A stretch of 46,480 bases of DNA from Candidatus Hydrothermarchaeota archaeon (lineage in GTDB: Archaea > Hydrothermarchaeota > Hydrothermarchaeia > Hydrothermarchaeales > BMS3B), in contig WANW01000029.1 of assembly GCA_015521615.1 (NCBI GenBank), positions 1 through 46,480 of the forward strand, read 5' to 3'. The position numbers were made by a program, and so were the translations under genes. How positions within the stretch are numbered: the first letter of the stretch is position 1; the number at the start of each line of letters is the position of its first letter. The notes below the pieces were generated by a model. It was not told the DNA's origin and ran no database searches. It saw nothing but the letters and a program-made list of their open reading frames with translations. Positions 30,815-38,204 of this stretch are shown here, one piece after another.

Positions 30815-31698
30815 AGGAGGTTTACAGCAACTTCATGCGCAGCCTTTTAAGCAGCGAGTTCACCATAAGCGGGGAGATAGACCCGCCCAAGGATGCGAAC
30901 CGCACCGCAGTGGAGGAGCAGGTGAGGCACCTCAAGGAGCACGTGGTGGCGGCAAACGTCACCGACAACCCGATAGGCGACGTGATAATGAACACCCTGG
31001 CGCCCTGCGTTATAATGCAGGAGCTGGGCTTAGAGGCGATTTACCAGGCGACCTGCAGGGACCGCAACAGGATAGCGCTTCAGAGCGACATAATAGGTGC
31101 GGCCGCGCTGGGAATAAAGAATGTACTCGCTCTCACCGGTGACCACCCAAAGATGGGCAACCATCCCCAGGCGAAGCCGGTGTTCGATCTGGATTCAGTG
31201 CTTCTTACCCAGGTGCTGCGAAGGCTGCGCGAGGGTGAGAACATGGCGGGCGAGAAGCTGGAGCACCCGCCGAAGATACACATAGGCGTCGGCCTCAGCC
31301 CGGGCGTTGAGCCGCTTGAGCCGGAGATTATAAAGCTGGAGAAGAAGATTGAGGCAGGCGCAGAATTTGTGCAGACCCAGTGCATCTACGACGAGAAGGT
31401 GCTGGAGCGCCTTAAGGAGGCGACCTCCCACCTGGACGTCCCCATCCTGCCGGGAATAGCGCCGCTGCGCAGCGTTGGAATGGCTAAGTTCATGCTCGCC
31501 AACGTGCCCGGGATAAGCATCCCCGAGGAGATGATGAAGAAGCTTGAGAGCAGCAGCAACCTCACCGAGACGGCGATAGACATTGCAGCAGAGCTTATCT
31601 CTGCCGTCAAGGACTACGGCTTCCCCGGAGTGCACATAATGCCGGTGGGCATGGACAAGTACGTGGGCGAGATGATCGCGAGAAGTGGTGTGAGATAG
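30811..31698 (+). CDS. metF: Methylenetetrahydrofolate (or -tetrahydromethanopterin) reductase, MetF type
   Basis: 295 residues from the GTG at 30811, which overlaps the metV stop (GTGA); an in-frame GTG 15 nt earlier lies inside metV. The flavin-binding TIM barrel shows ISGEIDPPKDANRTAVEEQ, VTDNPIGDVIM, VLALTGDHPKMGN and EFVQTQCIYDEKVLERL with GIAPLRSVGMAKFM. Most archaea use F420-dependent Mer here; a MetF/MetV pair is the bacterial solution. The carrier may still be a pterin, since mfnA follows. Two downstream genes are probably in the same operon. Confidence 0.94.
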   Translation: MKEVYSNFMRSLLSSEFTISGEIDPPKDANRTAVEEQVRHLKEHVVAANVTDNPIGDVIMNTLAPCVIMQELGLEAIYQATCRDRNRIALQSDIIGAAALGIKNVLALTGDHPKMGNHPQAKPVFDLDSVLLTQVLRRLREGENMAGEKLEHPPKIHIGVGLSPGVEPLEPEIIKLEKKIEAGAEFVQTQCIYDEKVLERLKEATSHLDVPILPGIAPLRSVGMAKFMLANVPGISIPEEMMKKLESSSNLTETAIDIAAELISAVKDYGFPGVHIMPVGMDKYVGEMIARSGVR

Positions 31699-31702
31699 AG
31701 GA

Positions 31703-31951
31703 ATGACAAGGCTGCGCAGGCGCGATGACGGGAGCTACGAGCTCGACCTGAGAGAGTATGATGACTTCTGGCTCGGGGTTTACATCTCCCAGTACTTCAG
31801 GCGCTTCAGGAGTGGAGACATGGTGGAGCTGATCTTCGACGACCTCAGCGTTGAGGAGGGCGCAATAACGGCGCTGCAGGAGTGGGGCTACCGCCTGCTT
31901 GAGCGAAGCCAGCGCGGCAAGGACGTTCATCTCGTGGTGGAGAAGATATAA
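31703..31951 (+). CDS. Small protein, perhaps TusA-like fold, 82 aa
   Basis: Four bases after metF, with AGAGG before the ATG. The order DFWLGVYISQYFRRFRSGD, then MVELIFDDLSVEEGAITALQ, then WGYRLLERSQRGKDVHLVVE gives beta-alpha-beta-alpha-beta-beta, as in TusA/SirA proteins, but the usual catalytic Cys is absent. A link to sulfur transfer is therefore weak. Its fixed position between metF and mfnA suggests a role with the C1 enzymes. I do not assign a function. Confidence 0.55.
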   Translation: MTRLRRRDDGSYELDLREYDDFWLGVYISQYFRRFRSGDMVELIFDDLSVEEGAITALQEWGYRLLERSQRGKDVHLVVEKI

Positions 31952-31982
31952 GCCTGCCTTCGTTATCTTTTCCTTCCCGCCT

Positions 31983-33137
31983 GTGCAGGAGAAGGGCAGA
32001 AGCGAGGAGGAGGTAAGAAGCCTCCTGCGGGAGGCGAGGAGGAAGGACCTGAGCTACGCCAGCGGGCGCATCCTCAGCTCGATGTGCACCTCCCCTCTGG
32101 AGGTGGCCTCGCGCGCCTTCTGCGAGTTCCTGGAGACCAACCTGGGTGACCCAGGGTTATTCCCTGGCACGCGCGAGCTTGAGGAGCGCGCGGTTAGGGC
32201 GATTGCCTCTCTCCTGGGCTGCGTCGAGGCGAAGGGCTTTATAGTGAGCGGGGGCACGGAGGCGAACATCACCGCCCTGTTCGCCGCGCGGGAGGCGGCA
32301 AAGCGCTCAAGGCCGGAGGTGGTTGTGCCAGAGACTGCGCACTTCTCCTTCGAGAAGGCTGCGCGGATGCTTGGCTTGAGGCTGGTGAAGGCGAGGGTGG
32401 GCGAGGACAACACCGTCATCGTCGAAGACGTGGAGAGAAGGATAACCCGGAGCACAGTGGCAATCGTGGGTATAGCCGGCAACACGGAGTATGGCGCTGT
32501 CGACAACATCCCCGCCCTGAGCGAGATTGCGCAGGAGCACGGGCTCTACCTCCACGTGGATGCCGCCTTCGGGGGCTTTGTGCTCCCCTTCCTCAAGGAG
32601 CTGGGCTTCCCGGCGCGGGAGTTCGACTTTTCCCTCGGGGGAGTGTGCTCCATAACGGTGGACCCCCACAAGATGGGTCTCGCTCCCGTGCCGAGCGGCT
32701 GCATACTCTTCCGCGATCCCGGCTACCTGGAGCTGCTGCAGGTGGAGTCGCCCTACCTCACGCAGCCAAGGCAGTGCACCCTCCTGGGGACAAGGAGCGG
32801 CGCCAGTGCAGCGGCAGTCTTCGCGGCGCTCACCTTTTTGGGTAAGGAAGGGTACCGCAGGGTGGTGAAGCGCTGCATGGAGACCACGCTCTACCTGCGC
32901 GACGGTCTCAGGAGTTTAGGCATGCACGTGCACGAGCCCTGGATGAACCTCCTGGTCTTTGACCACCCACGCAGGCGGGAGATAGCTCAAGAATTGCGCT
33001 CCAGAGGCTGGGCGATTTCTCGAACGCGTCGCGGGGAGATACGCCTGGTGATAATGCCCCACGTTAAGAGGGAGCACGCGGAGAAGTTCCTCAGCGACGT
33101 GGAGGAGGTTGCTGAGAAGCTTAAGAAAAGCCGATGA
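31983..33137 (+). CDS. mfnA: Tyrosine/aspartate decarboxylase MfnA
   Basis: 384 residues from a GTG at 31983, which is uncertain because it has no clear Shine-Dalgarno; the TATA-like GATATAAG at 31945-31952 would put transcription start near 31972. The PLP lysine is in TVDPHKMGLAPVPSG, and VSGGTEANITALFAAR, LHVDAAFGGFVLPF and LSYASGRILSSMCTSP are typical. MfnA makes tyramine for methanofuran in methanogens and relatives; in other archaea the same family makes beta-alanine for CoA. The reading frame ends where the MNT remnant begins. Confidence 0.9.
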   Translation: MQEKGRSEEEVRSLLREARRKDLSYASGRILSSMCTSPLEVASRAFCEFLETNLGDPGLFPGTRELEERAVRAIASLLGCVEAKGFIVSGGTEANITALFAAREAAKRSRPEVVVPETAHFSFEKAARMLGLRLVKARVGEDNTVIVEDVERRITRSTVAIVGIAGNTEYGAVDNIPALSEIAQEHGLYLHVDAAFGGFVLPFLKELGFPAREFDFSLGGVCSITVDPHKMGLAPVPSGCILFRDPGYLELLQVESPYLTQPRQCTLLGTRSGASAAAVFAALTFLGKEGYRRVVKRCMETTLYLRDGLRSLGMHVHEPWMNLLVFDHPRRREIAQELRSRGWAISRTRRGEIRLVIMPHVKREHAEKFLSDVEEVAEKLKKSR

Positions 33138-33243
33138 TACGCCACCAAAAAATATTTATGATGTAGATTTGCTGACAAAGAAATCCATAAGCCCCTATCT
33201 TATTGAAAGAATCGAAAAAGAAGCCCGGGTGATTTTTGGATGA
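33133..33243 (+). pseudogene. Remnant: C-terminus of an MNT-type nucleotidyltransferase (antitoxin)
   Basis: Only the last 35 or so codons remain. The frame reads NIYDVDLLTKKSISPYLIER and ends EARVIFG before a TGA, which is the usual C-terminus of MntA-like proteins (VDLVTKKSLSPYI...ILKEA). The catalytic GSF...D-x-D segment is gone. The remnant starts directly at the 3' end of mfnA, so the deletion or insertion junction lies there. The TGA overlaps the ATG of the next remnant in the usual ATGA order of MNT-HEPN pairs. Confidence 0.75.
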
Positions 33244-33380
33244 AAAAAGATGATACAGTGTATTTAAGAGATAAGCTAATACACGGCTACTTTGGCGTTG
33301 ACCTGGATGTCGTATGGGAGACTGCCACTAGGGACATTTACGATTTAGAAGCGAAAATCAAAATGTTGATTAAGCAGTAA
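33240..33380 (+). pseudogene. Remnant: HEPN (DUF86) toxin with the middle deleted
   Basis: 46 codons: MKKDDTVYL, the normal start of a DUF86 HEPN protein, is joined in frame to RDKLIHGYFGVDLDVVWETA and a normal C-terminus. About 60 residues between these parts are missing. The R-x4-H motif (RDKLIH) of the RNase is present, but the helical bundle that positions it is not, so activity is unlikely. The stop is immediately next to the gdhA stop on the other strand. Confidence 0.78.
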
Positions 33381-34622
33381 CTACTCGTAAATCCCCCTGA
33401 GCTCCCTCACCTTAGCCACGCGCTCAACCGCGAGCAGGTAGGCGGCGAGGCGAAGGCTTATCTCCTCCCGCTCAGCCCGCGAAAAAACCTCCTCGAAGCT
33501 CCTGCTCATAACCCTTTCCAGCTCCGTGTTGAAGCGCTCCTCGCTCCAGTAGAAGCCGTTTCTGTTCTGCACCCACTCGAAGTAGCTCCCCGTAACTCCA
33601 CCCGCGTTGGCGAGGATGTCGGGCACCACAACAACGCCCCGCTCTTCCAGGATTCTATCAGCACTAGGCGTAACCGGGCCGTTTGCCCCTTCCACCACCA
33701 TCTTTGCATTAACATCGTCGGCGTTTCTGCGGGTTATAACGCGCTCAAGCGCGGCCGGCACCAGGATGTCCACCTCCAGGCTAAGAAGCTCCTCATTTGT
33801 AATCTCCTTCGCCCCCGGGAAGCCCATCACGCTCCCGTGCTTAAGCTTGTGCTCCAGCACCGCCTCAGGCTTGAGGCCGCTCTCACAGAAGATTCCACCC
33901 TTCGAGTCGCTCACCGCAAGAATGCGGTAGCCCGCCTCGTGCAGCAGCTTAGCTGAATGGTAGCCCACGTTTCCAAAGCCCTGCACAGCGGCGCACCTGC
34001 AGCTTAGCCCAAGTCGCTCAGCAGCGGCCCTCGCAACCGTGGCAACGCCCCTCCCGGTGGCAGCTTCTCTACCCGGAGCGCCGCCTATCTCCACCGGCTT
34101 GCCGGTGACCACTGCGGGCACGGGATAGCCCACGTGTGCCGAGTAGGTGTCCATAATCCACGCCATTACCCGCGCATTGGTATAAACATCCGGCGCCGGT
34201 ATGTCGCGCTCTGGGCCAATAAAGTCCATTATCCGCGAGGTGTAAGTGCGGGTGAGTCTCTCAAGTTCTGCTTGGGAAAGCTCCTTTACGTTTACTGCAA
34301 CGCCGCCCTTTGCCCCGCCGAAGGGAATCCCGACGACAGCGCACTTCCATGTCATCCACATCGCCAGCGCTTTGACCTCGCTGAGGGTGAGTTCGGGATG
34401 GTAGCGTATGCCTCCCTTGAAGGGCCCCCTCGCATTGTTGTGCTGCACCCTGTAGCCGGTGAACACTCGAATCTCGCCGTTGTCCAGGCGGAGGGGCACA
34501 GAGACCTCGATGACACGCTGGGGCTGCTTGAGAACCTCGCATATCCCACGCTCAAGCTCGAGCAAGCTGCACGCCTCGGTAAGCTGCCTCACCGCCATTT
34601 CGTAGGAATTGTTACCGCCCAT
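33381..34622 (-). CDS. gdhA: Glutamate dehydrogenase
   Basis: 413 residues, normal for archaeal hexameric enzymes. The conserved GPFKGGIRYHPELTLSEVKA, the catalytic lysine in KCAVVGIPFGGAKGGV, PAPDVYTNARVMAWIMD and the nucleotide site VQGFGNVGYHSAKLL are present. It interconverts glutamate and 2-oxoglutarate with NAD(P). A start at the ATG 34622 has AGAGGTGG immediately upstream, closer than usual; the next in-frame ATG is eight codons on. TATA-like sequence is shared with the divergent response regulator. Confidence 0.96.
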   Translation of the reverse strand: MGGNNSYEMAVRQLTEACSLLELERGICEVLKQPQRVIEVSVPLRLDNGEIRVFTGYRVQHNNARGPFKGGIRYHPELTLSEVKALAMWMTWKCAVVGIPFGGAKGGVAVNVKELSQAELERLTRTYTSRIMDFIGPERDIPAPDVYTNARVMAWIMDTYSAHVGYPVPAVVTGKPVEIGGAPGREAATGRGVATVARAAAERLGLSCRCAAVQGFGNVGYHSAKLLHEAGYRILAVSDSKGGIFCESGLKPEAVLEHKLKHGSVMGFPGAKEITNEELLSLEVDILVPAALERVITRRNADDVNAKMVVEGANGPVTPSADRILEERGVVVVPDILANAGGVTGSYFEWVQNRNGFYWSEERFNTELERVMSRSFEEVFSRAEREEISLRLAAYLLAVERVAKVRELRGIYE

Positions 34623-34693
34623 CCACCTCTTCTGTAACTCAACAGCAAAGTTTTTATCTTTTGTGGTTTAATAATTGAGAGAGGAGGGAAGAG

Positions 34694-35071
34694 GTGGAAA
34701 TTCTACTCGTTGATGATGAAAGGGTGACGGGCAGGCTGGTAAAGAAACTGCTGGAAAGGTATGGATACAGCGTTAGGGTTGTTAATTCTGGGGATGAAGC
34801 TCTGGCTCTGCTCAAGTCGGGCTACAAGCCAGCGCTCATCCTAATGGATGTATTCATGCCGGAGATGAGCGGAATAGAGGTAAGCAAAAAGATAAAGGCC
34901 AACCCTGCCACCACCGGTATACCCCTGCTGCTTTTTACAGTCCTTGGCCTGGTACCCGGAATAAGACATGCTATTAAAGAAAGTGGTGCCGATGACTATG
35001 TGGCAAAACCCTTTGAGAAAGACACTCTCCTGAAGAAAATAAGGCATCATATCACTAAAACTACTTCCTGA
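34694..35071 (+). CDS. Single-domain response regulator
   Basis: 125 residues from a GTG with GAGGAGGGAAGAG before it. The receiver fold is complete: Asp7-Asp8 in LLVDDE, phospho-acceptor Asp52 in ILMDVFMPEMSG, Thr82 in LLLFTVLG and Lys105 in YVAKPF. No output domain follows, so it acts through protein contacts (CheY-like) or as a relay. Its kinase is unknown; the orphan PAS kinase at 9573 is a candidate only by being in the same window. The last 11 nt overlap the convergent DUF2072 gene. Confidence 0.93.
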   Translation: MEILLVDDERVTGRLVKKLLERYGYSVRVVNSGDEALALLKSGYKPALILMDVFMPEMSGIEVSKKIKANPATTGIPLLLFTVLGLVPGIRHAIKESGADDYVAKPFEKDTLLKKIRHHITKTTS

Positions 35072-35489
35072 GAAGCTCAGTGTACTTCTTTAAATTCTTG
35101 CTGCTTTCAAAAGCAGATGAAAGGCTCACAAGATACTCCCCATCCTCACCTGCGACAATTATCGGCTCTTTCATCATCAAGCTTGCGATGTCGATCTCAT
35201 ACACACCATCCTTGACCTTGATATTCCAGATATCCCCCTTAGGCTTTCCTGAAACCTTCGCCTTAAGCTTCTGCCACCCGCTCCTCCGTTTTTTCTCTGC
35301 CTCATGTATTATCTCAGCAAATCTCTTACTCGCCACCCTCCTGAGCTTCTTTTCCTTAAGCTGGGTGGCTTCGCTGGAAGAGAGCTTCCTGAAATACAGG
35401 AACATGCGGTTCCCGCATTCACACCCTCTCAAAACTCTTTCATCGTCCTCCTGGTAGATTTTACCACACCGGGTGCACTTATGGGGCGT
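35061..35489 (-). CDS. DUF2072 zinc ribbon protein with a non-standard start
   Basis: 142 residues if started at the ACG at 35487-35489. That gives (M)PHKCTRCGKIYQEDDER, the conserved archaeal N-terminus with CxxC, followed by CEC at 23-25 to complete the ribbon. No ATG, GTG or TTG is in frame before these residues; the first in-frame TTG is 20 codons in and the first ATG later still, beyond the first zinc pair. GGAGG lies nine bases before the ACG; an ATA at 35493-35495 is the other option. The C-terminal part (DIWNIKVKDGVYEIDIASLM) is shared by the family. It follows DUF2073 and a GTPase in a conserved archaeal trio of unknown function. Confidence 0.72.
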   Translation of the reverse strand, partial: TPHKCTRCGKIYQEDDERVLRGCECGNRMFLYFRKLSSSEATQLKEKKLRRVASKRFAEIIHEAEKKRRSGWQKLKAKVSGKPKGDIWNIKVKDGVYEIDIASLMMKEPIIVAGEDGEYLVSLSSAFESSKNLKKYTELLRK

Positions 35490-35491
35490 TT

Positions 35492-35899
35492 CTATTTCCC
35501 TCCTTTCTTCTTCCTTCCCCTCTTCCTCTTTTCCTCCTCAGGCACATCCACCTTCGCGAGCATGGAAATGTAGTCAGGCTCCCGCTTTATCGCCTCTATT
35601 AAGCGGGTGGGTCCAACTATGGTTAAGCCGTGCCTTCTACCAGCGATATACTCGGCTATCTTCTCACGCAGCCCCTTTGCGCGCGAGTCTATACGATAAA
35701 ATTCTATGCCATGAAATTCCTCTGTATCTATCTCGCGCATCGTGGCCTCAATAAGCTCTGCCTCTTCCTGTGGCTCCAGCGCCTCCTCGAGCACTACGAT
35801 AATGTTTCTCTTAATCTTGTCAAGAATGAAACTGATCTTTTCGGCACTGCCCTTCCTCGCAAGGGTTTCCGCACTCACAAAATCCAGTTGGATCTCCAT
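35492..35899 (-). CDS. DUF2073 protein
   Basis: 135 residues. The pattern EKISFILDKIKRNIIVVLEE, IEATMREIDTEEFHGIEFY and GRRHGLTIVGPTRLIEAIKR matches archaeal DUF2073. The C-terminal tail is a run of basic residues (KRKRGRKKKGG). The gene is always near the small GTPase and the DUF2072 zinc ribbon in archaea where I know it, and the three are taken to work together, perhaps on ribosomes. The ATG follows GAGGTGGAG by a few bases. Confidence 0.85.
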   Translation of the reverse strand: MEIQLDFVSAETLARKGSAEKISFILDKIKRNIIVVLEEALEPQEEAELIEATMREIDTEEFHGIEFYRIDSRAKGLREKIAEYIAGRRHGLTIVGPTRLIEAIKREPDYISMLAKVDVPEEEKRKRGRKKKGGK

Positions 35900-35908
35900 A
35901 GCTCCACC

Positions 35909-36538
35909 TCAGGTAAGGTGTTCCTGAATAGCCTCGTACAGCTTCTCTATGTTCTCCCCCGTGGCGGCGCTTATTGGCACCACAACATGCTGCGGAAAGG
36001 CATTTGCTATGCTCTCGGGCTGTGCTTCGGGCAGGTCTATCTTGTTTGCCACAATTATCATTGGTATCCCCCTCGCTTCCAGATTGCCTATAATCGTAAC
36101 ATTTACCTGGGTATAGGGGTCCTGGGTGGAGTCAAGCACCACAAGAACTGCGTCGACATTATCCAGCCATTTTATCGCTTCTATTACACCCTTCGTGGCT
36201 TCTCTTGCCCTTGCCTTTGCCTCTTCCTCACTCATGCCAAAAGCCTTGAAGCTCTTGTAGTCTACCTGCGTGGCTATGCCTGGCATGTCCACAATGTTCA
36301 TTCTCAGCTCTCCATTGTTCGTTGTAACAACAATATTCTCAATCTTCTGCACATGCCTGGTCTCATGGGGCACCTCCGAAACGGTGCCCACCTCCTTGCC
36401 CAGCCAGTCCAGAGAGATGCGATTCGCCAGCGTTGTCTTACCCGCGTTGACAGGACCGTAAAACCCCAGCTGTATCTGCTTCTTCCTCTTGAATATCTTA
36501 AGAAGTTTCCGTAGGCTCTTTTTGAGCTCGCTTAACAT
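35909..36538 (-). CDS. Era/Obg-like small GTPase of the DUF2073 cluster
   Basis: 209 residues from the ATG at 36538, which has GAGGT 8 nt upstream; the ATG at 36556 lacks one. G1 is GPVNAGKT (near 27), G3 is DMPG, G4 is NKID and G5 is ISA, and a basic N-terminus ([16 protein letters not shown]) precedes the domain. An archaeal family close to Era; the partner proteins follow in the operon. Its TATA (CTATATAAA) overlaps the nadE promoter on the other strand. Confidence 0.88.
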   Translation of the reverse strand: MLSELKKSLRKLLKIFKRKKQIQLGFYGPVNAGKTTLANRISLDWLGKEVGTVSEVPHETRHVQKIENIVVTTNNGELRMNIVDMPGIATQVDYKSFKAFGMSEEEAKARAREATKGVIEAIKWLDNVDAVLVVLDSTQDPYTQVNVTIIGNLEARGIPMIIVANKIDLPEAQPESIANAFPQHVVVPISAATGENIEKLYEAIQEHLT

Positions 36539-36573
36539 GGTGATACCTCTTTTCATTAGATTTTTATTGTAGA

Positions 36574-36581
36574 TTTATATA
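36574..36581. promoter_or_regulatory. Overlapping divergent TATA elements, GTPase operon and nadE
   Basis: TTTATATA on the plus strand, reading TATATAAA on the minus. It lies 36-43 nt before the GTPase ATG and about 22-29 nt before the nadE ATG. Transcription toward nadE would start near its ATG, although GAGGTG also precedes that codon. Confidence 0.4.
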
Positions 36582-36602
36582 GGTTGTGGTAGAGGTGTTC
36601 AC

Positions 36603-37400
36603 ATGAGGCTTAACCCGGACGAGGAGGAGCTGGAGCGCGCAAGGCGGGAGATAGTGAGTTTTATCCGTGAGGAGGTGACCAGCGCTGGTGCTGAAGGCGG
36701 CGTATTGGGAATAAGTGGGGGGATAGACTCTGCCCTGACGGCGGCACTCGCTAAGGAGGCGCTTGGCAATAAACTTCTCGCGTTGATAATGCCGGAGCAC
36801 GGGGTTACAAGAGAGGAGGACGTGAGGGACGCGGAGGAACTCGCCTCCAGGCTGGGAATAGACTACCACGTGGTGGAGATTTCAGAGAGCGTGGCCAAGG
36901 TGCTGCACGGCTTCCCCTTTGACGCCTTCCCGGAGGAGCGGAGGAAGCTAGCTGTTGCCAACGTAAAGCCCAGACTGAGGATGATCAACCTCTACCTGGC
37001 AGCGAACCTGAGCAACCGCCTGGTGATTGGCACCGGCAACAAGACGGAGCTACTGCTGGGCTACTTCACCAAGTACGGCGATGGTGGCGTTGATATGCTG
37101 CCCATAGGCGGGCTATACAAGACACAGGTGCGCGCCCTCGCGAGGTACGTGGGCATACCCGAGAAGATAATCCGCAAGACCCCCAGCGCGGGGCTGTGGC
37201 GCGGTCAGGAGGACGAGGCGGAGCTGGGGATGAACTACTCAGAGCTCGACCGCATACTCTACGCGCTGTATGAGGAGAAGCTCTCACCCGAGCAGGCTGC
37301 AGAGAGGCTGGGGATAGGCGTGGAGAAGGTGCTCACCGTGGAAGCAAGGGTTAAAGCGAATGAGCACAAGCGCAGGATGCCAAGGATAAAGGAGTTTTAG
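36603..37400 (+). CDS. nadE: NAD+ synthetase, ammonia-dependent
   Basis: 265 residues. The PP-loop is GISGGIDSALTAALA (near 38-52); VIGTGNKTELLLGYFTKYGD and the P2 loop near TPSAGLWRGQEDEAELG are typical. No glutaminase domain is fused, so ammonia is the nitrogen source. It makes NAD from nicotinate adenine dinucleotide. The stop is immediately beside the convergent hxlB stop. Confidence 0.96.
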   Translation: MRLNPDEEELERARREIVSFIREEVTSAGAEGGVLGISGGIDSALTAALAKEALGNKLLALIMPEHGVTREEDVRDAEELASRLGIDYHVVEISESVAKVLHGFPFDAFPEERRKLAVANVKPRLRMINLYLAANLSNRLVIGTGNKTELLLGYFTKYGDGGVDMLPIGGLYKTQVRALARYVGIPEKIIRKTPSAGLWRGQEDEAELGMNYSELDRILYALYEEKLSPEQAAERLGIGVEKVLTVEARVKANEHKRRMPRIKEF

Positions 37401-37988
37401 CTACTCAATAGTCGCGTGCCTGGTGCGCATCTCCTCTTCGGTCTTGCCCAGCCTCACCATGAGCTCCACAATAAGCGCATCAAGGAAGATGAGCACCGCT
37501 ATCTCAAAGAGCGTGCCCAAGGGCGCCAGCGGATAGTGCTCCCCCTTTATCTGGCGCATCACGAAGTCCTTCTCTCCCCTCAGCTTTGTCCTGCCCTTGA
37601 CCACCACCACAATATCCGCTAACCTACCAAGGGAGGAATTGGGGTAGGTGGTGATGAGCGCCACCTTTGCACCGACGTTCTTTGCTATCTTTGCGGCGTT
37701 CACAACACTTGTGGTCTCACCCGAGCCTGAGATGGTTATCAGAAGGTCCTCTTTCTCTATAGCAGGGGTTATAATTTCTCCAACCACAAAGACGTTTATG
37801 CCTAGATGCATGAGGCGCATGGCGAAGGCTTTGGCCACTAGGCCACTCCTGCCAGCGCCGTACACAAAAACCTTCTTAGATGAGAGTATTGCATCAATGA
37901 GCGCCTCCACCTCCTCCTCTCCGAGTTCTTCAGCCACATCCTCAACGTGCTTGGTTATGGTGAAAATGGCATCCTTCAAAACTTCCAT
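37401..37988 (-). CDS. hxlB: 6-phospho-3-hexuloisomerase
   Basis: 195 residues from the ATG at 37988. A TATA box (AATTTATAATTG, about 38007-38018) lies some 25 nt away, so the message is probably leaderless; a GTG 51 nt upstream is an unsupported extension. The SIS domain has VFVYGAGRSGLVAKAFAMRL and ITISGSGETTSVVNAAKIAK, and the C-terminus has HYPLAPLGTLFEIAVLIFLD. It isomerises hexulose 6-phosphate in the ribulose monophosphate pathway, which archaea use for formaldehyde fixation or pentose synthesis. The partner synthase is not in the window. Confidence 0.93.
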   Translation of the reverse strand: MEVLKDAIFTITKHVEDVAEELGEEEVEALIDAILSSKKVFVYGAGRSGLVAKAFAMRLMHLGINVFVVGEIITPAIEKEDLLITISGSGETTSVVNAAKIAKNVGAKVALITTYPNSSLGRLADIVVVVKGRTKLRGEKDFVMRQIKGEHYPLAPLGTLFEIAVLIFLDALIVELMVRLGKTEEEMRTRHATIE

Positions 37989-38063
37989 GCATGCAAGTTG
38001 CGCTTCCCAATTATAAATTTTTTCCGGGCCGGCGGACACATGTTAAAATTTAAGTATAATTGT

Positions 38064-38198
38064 GGCTCGGCAAAACCGGAGGGCGTGAGAAGCATGATCG
38101 CCCTTGACTTGGCCGAGCTACAGGGCTGAGGGAGCAATCCCCGTTCTCGCGCCCGGGTGATAAAGCATGATCCCGGGTCGGTTAGCGGGGGAACATCC
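38064..38198 (+). ncRNA. Two-hairpin H/ACA guide RNA
   Basis: Each hairpin has the archaeal pattern. Hairpin 1: lower stem GCTCGGC (38065-38071) with GCCGAGC (38112-38118), upper stem GAGGGCG with CGCCCTT, a K-loop TGA...TGAT (38086-38098), and ACA at 38120-38122. Hairpin 2: lower stem TCCCCG (38138-38143) with CGGGGG (38086+100 to 38191), upper stem CCCGGG (38152-38157) with CCCGGG (38172-38177), a K-loop TGAT...TGAT (38158-38171), and ACA at 38193-38195. The pocket-to-ACA distances are 14 and 15 nt, as required for pseudouridine guides. The two K-loops share AAGCATGAT. L7Ae would bind each. Targets are not identified. A TTAAAATTTAA element upstream may be the promoter. Confidence 0.8.
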
Positions 38199-38204
38199 CC
38201 GGCC

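Noticed and set aside
9573-35071. Pairing the PAS kinase (9573) with the response regulator (34694) as a two-component system
   Set aside because: They are over 20 kb apart with no sequence link; other orphan partners are likely elsewhere in the genome.
38188-38200. Hairpin GGGG-GAACAT-CCCC read as a terminator
   Set aside because: It overlaps the second lower stem and ACA of the H/ACA RNA, has no T tract after it, and the guide RNA fold explains more of the sequence.
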